64,000 bases of DNA. Origin: CAWAVN01 sp963825075. Lineage in GTDB: Bacteria > Planctomycetota > Planctomycetia > Planctomycetales > Planctomycetaceae. Positions 61,761 to 64,000 of this stretch are shown one piece after another. The translations under genes and the position numbers were made by a program. A model generated the notes under the pieces. That model was not told where the DNA came from. It saw only the letters and a list, made by a program, of their open reading frames with translations, and ran no database searches. Where the stretch lies: assembly GCA_963825075.1 (NCBI GenBank), contig CAWGRX010000041.1:1-64000 (forward strand), written 5' to 3'. Each line of letters opens with the position of its first letter. Positions within the stretch are counted from its first letter, which is position 1.

Positions 61761-62657
61761 ATGACCTCCCCCTATCTTGTCATCGGCGGCAGCGGATTTA
61801 TCGGTTCGCACATCCTCCGGGAATTGAGTTCCCGAAATATCCCCGCCTTCGGGACCCGCGCAAATTCTCCGGGTCAGGAACTGCTTGCATTCGACTTGCG
61901 CACAATGCGGATTGGCGACTGTCTGAAGGCTTTGCCCATTCCCAACAGAGCCCCCCTCGTCGCCGTGATTTGCTCATCCCTCTGCCAGATTGACCGCTGC
62001 TACCGCGAGCGGGCGTTGAGCTTTTTAATTAATGTCGAGAAGACCCGGCAATTGATTGACGACCTGGCCGATTGGAACGCCCGGATTGTGTTCCTCTCCA
62101 CGAGCCACGTCTTCGACGGAGAAGCCGGCCCGCATGATGAGAACTCTCCGACCTGTCCCATTTCCGAATACGGCCGCCAAAAACTCGCCATCGAACGTTA
62201 CCTAGAGGCCCACCCGATTCGCTCGCTGATTCTGCGGCTCGATAAAATCGTGGGGAGCAATCCACAGGAATCGCATCTGTTTACCGAATGGCAAGCGCTG
62301 CGAATCGCTGGCGGGCCGATCCGCTGCATCCAAGGGCAAATGCTGTCCCCGACTTTGGTCGATGATGTGGCCAAAGCCGTCGCCGCCGCCGTGGAACGCA
62401 ATCTCACCGGCCTCTATCACGTCGCCAACCCGGAACATTTTGAAAGAGCCGAATTAGCCCGGCTGTTTCTCGACTCGAGCGGCGATTCGCTGGAAATCAC
62501 GGAAGAACCCTTGGAACAGTTTTCCTTCGCGGATCAGCGGCCTCTGAAAACCTGGTTCGACGGCTCCCGGTTCGCGGCCGCCACCGCCCTGAATTTCACC
62601 CCCATGAGGGATGTGATTCAAACCTTCTTGAAGCAAACCGGCCAGCCGTCGGAATAA
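61761..62657 (+). CDS. NAD-dependent epimerase/dehydratase (RmlD-like)
   Basis: 298 aa extended SDR. The nucleotide site is VIGGSGFIGSHIL (Gly9 to Gly15) at the very start. Active-site blocks are FLSTSHVFDGEAGPHDENSPTCPISEYGRQK, where Tyr/Lys sit in YGRQK, and LRLDKIVG. The DGxxGPxxExxxxxPxxxYGxxK pattern resembles dTDP-4-dehydrorhamnose reductase (RmlD) and related sugar-nucleotide enzymes. It is closely linked to the radical SAM gene, and together they suggest a sugar or glycan modification step. The exact substrate is not known. Confidence 0.85.
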   Translation: MTSPYLVIGGSGFIGSHILRELSSRNIPAFGTRANSPGQELLAFDLRTMRIGDCLKALPIPNRAPLVAVICSSLCQIDRCYRERALSFLINVEKTRQLIDDLADWNARIVFLSTSHVFDGEAGPHDENSPTCPISEYGRQKLAIERYLEAHPIRSLILRLDKIVGSNPQESHLFTEWQALRIAGGPIRCIQGQMLSPTLVDDVAKAVAAAVERNLTGLYHVANPEHFERAELARLFLDSSGDSLEITEEPLEQFSFADQRPLKTWFDGSRFAAATALNFTPMRDVIQTFLKQTGQPSE

Positions 62658-62829
62658 ACCGGGATCGACGCATTGTCCCGATTGAACGCGATGCACCGCG
62701 CAATCGCAGAGGTTTTCACGCGATTCCGATCTGGATCTCGCGGATGGCGAGATTATTTTCCACCAGGTGCGATTTGTGAACTATGCTTGAAGGATTTGAC
62801 AAGTTTCTTCCCAAAGCGAGGTTTTCGAC

Positions 62830-63378
62830 ATGGGTTTAGCACGTGGCCAACGAAGAAATCTCTATGTCAGCCGCAGCATCCAAGGAATGGTGATGGCAAG
62901 ATTCGCCGCCTATTGGATCGGGTATCATTTCGCGCTATGGCACGGCATGTTGCTCTACGGATACGTGAAAGGCAACTTGCTCCAGACGATGAATTCCGGG
63001 ATGAGGATGTCGTTTTGGGAGTATTATGTCAAATTCTTTGAAGTCAATAACAGCATTCTGGTTTGTGCCGCGCTGATTTGTCCCATATTTCTCTGGGATA
63101 CCTTGCGGGTCACGCATCGCATCGCCGGGCCTGTGATCCGGTTCAAAAACGTGCTCAAGCGGCTCACGCGGGGGGAGCAGGTTTCGGAAGTGAAACTCCG
63201 CGATGATGATCTGCTCCGCGATCTCGAACAGGCCTTCAACGAATATCTCGCCAGCCGAGAAAAATCGGAACAAGCAGGCCCAAGCCAATCCAGCCCTTCG
63301 GACCAGAATGGCGTCGATCAAATTCCCGACCATATTTCTGAGGGTTCGGAAGCCGAGTCCTTCGCCACGAGCGTCTAA
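62830..63378 (+). CDS. HAMP-like two-helix membrane protein
   Basis: 182 aa. A basic N-terminus (RRNLYVSRSIQGMVMARFAAYWIGYHFALWHGMLL) leads into the first helix; the second helix is NSILVCAALICPIFLWDTL. It is followed by THRIAGPVIRFKNVLKRLTRGEQVSEVKLRDDDLLRDLEQAFN, a HAMP-type linker. The tail (about 140-182) is Ser/Glu-rich and disordered. Many planctomycetes have this short N-terminal-motif/HAMP protein without a kinase or chemotaxis output domain. A sensory or scaffold role is inferred. Confidence 0.78.
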   Translation: MGLARGQRRNLYVSRSIQGMVMARFAAYWIGYHFALWHGMLLYGYVKGNLLQTMNSGMRMSFWEYYVKFFEVNNSILVCAALICPIFLWDTLRVTHRIAGPVIRFKNVLKRLTRGEQVSEVKLRDDDLLRDLEQAFNEYLASREKSEQAGPSQSSPSDQNGVDQIPDHISEGSEAESFATSV

Positions 63379-63449
63379 GACCGGGCCTTGTGTCTCATCC
63401 GTACGACCAAGAGTTTGCCGAAATAGAAAAAACGATTCTGTCTAAATTG

Positions 63450-63500
63450 CCCGAACCGCAAGCGAGGATTCCAAATGAGTTCCCGCGCTTGCGGTTCGGG
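63450..63500. repeat. Perfect 15-bp stem hairpin before ndk
   Basis: CCCGAACCGCAAGCG (63450-63464) and CGCTTGCGGTTCGGG (63486-63500) are exact complements across a 21-base loop. There is no T-run. It lies in the 285-bp gap before ndk and could be an extragenic palindrome or a leader structure. Confidence 0.7.
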
Positions 63501-63663
63501 CGTGTGTGTAACACGCCTGAGGGTTTGCGCCGTTTGCCACTCCTAAGTCGCTGGCAATTTGCGGTGTTCGTTGCAACAATAACCACCCCCTCTGGCCTCC
63601 CCGGACGAAGCGGGACGCGGCCGTTGATTTACCGATGCCATATTTCAAAGGAAGCAGAGACTC

Positions 63664-64000
63664 ATGGCGACCGAGCGGACCTTGATCCTGATTAAACCCG
63701 ATGCCGTAAAACGCCGGCTGGCGGGACGGATTCTCACGCGATTGGAAGAACGGGGCCTCAAGATCATCGGATTAAAACTGATCCAGATTACGCCCGAACT
63801 CTCCCAAAAACATTATGCGGAACACGTCAACAAACCGTTCTATCCGCTGCTTGAATCGTTCATCACTTCCGGCCCCGTGATCGCAATGGTCGCCGAAGGC
63901 CCGGAAGCGGTTTCGGTCGTCCGGGCGATGATGGGATCGACCAACGGCCGGGAGTCGGCCCCCGGCACCATCCGCGGCGACTATGGCCTCAGCCGGCAGA
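63664..64000 (+). CDS. ndk: Nucleoside diphosphate kinase (runs off the right edge)
   Basis: The first 112 residues are present. MATERTLILIKPDAVKRRLAGRILTRLEERGLKI is the start of NDK, which balances cytoplasmic NTP pools by transfer of the gamma-phosphate through a histidine. MGSTNGRESAPGTIRGDYG precedes the active-site histidine, which would lie just past the window edge. AAGGAAG is before the ATG. The protein should be about 150 aa in full. Confidence 0.95.
   Translation, partial: MATERTLILIKPDAVKRRLAGRILTRLEERGLKIIGLKLIQITPELSQKHYAEHVNKPFYPLLESFITSGPVIAMVAEGPEAVSVVRAMMGSTNGRESAPGTIRGDYGLSRQ

Noticed and set aside
1..64000. tRNA, rRNA or riboswitch genes
   Set aside because: I looked for T-loop-like GGTTCGA contexts and long structured intergenic blocks and found none that folds as a tRNA; a covariance search was not possible.

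Overview
The window looks like a planctomycete chromosome segment (Planctomycetota, perhaps Pirellulales-like). The evidence is the gene content: two giant PVC-type haem-binding dehydrogenase/HEAT/cytochrome c proteins, a DUF1552 protein beside a dihaem HzsA-related protein, a TIGR03067-like protein, an FG-GAP/ASPIC-UnbV protein, ThuA domains, and many short secreted proteins typical of this phylum. Genes are GC-rich with strong GC3, and the intergenic gaps carry families of short palindromic repeats. I saw no rRNA, tRNA, CRISPR array, prophage or intact transposase.

Layout. 1-5 kb: a gene start running off the left edge, two secreted propeller proteins, and a lipoprotein aldose epimerase. 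5-11 kb: IscA-type Fe-S protein with a clear terminator, a TPR protein overlapping an alpha/beta hydrolase, an FKBP isomerase, and a small AT-richer gene inside what looks like a single integron-type gene cassette. 11.8-18 kb: alaS (frameshifted), two copies of a 159-bp inverted-repeat element, an MFS transporter, gene remnants, and a flavin reductase. 18-30 kb: two PVC-type cytochrome/propeller/HEAT proteins, DoxX, a GspE-type ATPase with unusual N-terminal membrane segments (frameshifted), and a UvrC-like GIY-YIG protein (frameshifted). 30-35 kb: two unusual tandem signal peptidases I followed by lptB. 35-43 kb: a HEAT/repeat protein (frameshifted), then the most coherent functional unit: AdoMet decarboxylase, DUF4178 double zinc-ribbon membrane protein, small Gly/Ser-tailed membrane protein, DUF350 protein, membrane-embedded spermidine-synthase-like protein, and a second divergent AdoMet decarboxylase. 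43-52 kb: small lipoprotein, SDR, PEP carboxylase, type II NADH dehydrogenase, and a CHASE3-GAF-PAS hybrid histidine kinase (frameshifted). 52-57 kb: the HzsA-like/DUF1552 pair. 57-64 kb: clpC, a radical SAM protein, an epimerase, a HAMP-like membrane protein, and the start of ndk.

Five genes carry a single frame interruption inside otherwise intact, well-conserved coding sequence: alaS, the GspE-type gene, the uvrC-like gene, the HEAT-repeat gene and the hybrid kinase. One is essential, so residual sequencing or assembly indels are the simplest explanation, and each is annotated here as one gene. The best candidate for a little-described system is the polyamine-linked DUF4178/DUF350 locus at 37.3-43.0 kb. 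Next come the tandem zinc-ribbon signal peptidases and the cassette-like gene at 10.9-11.6 kb.
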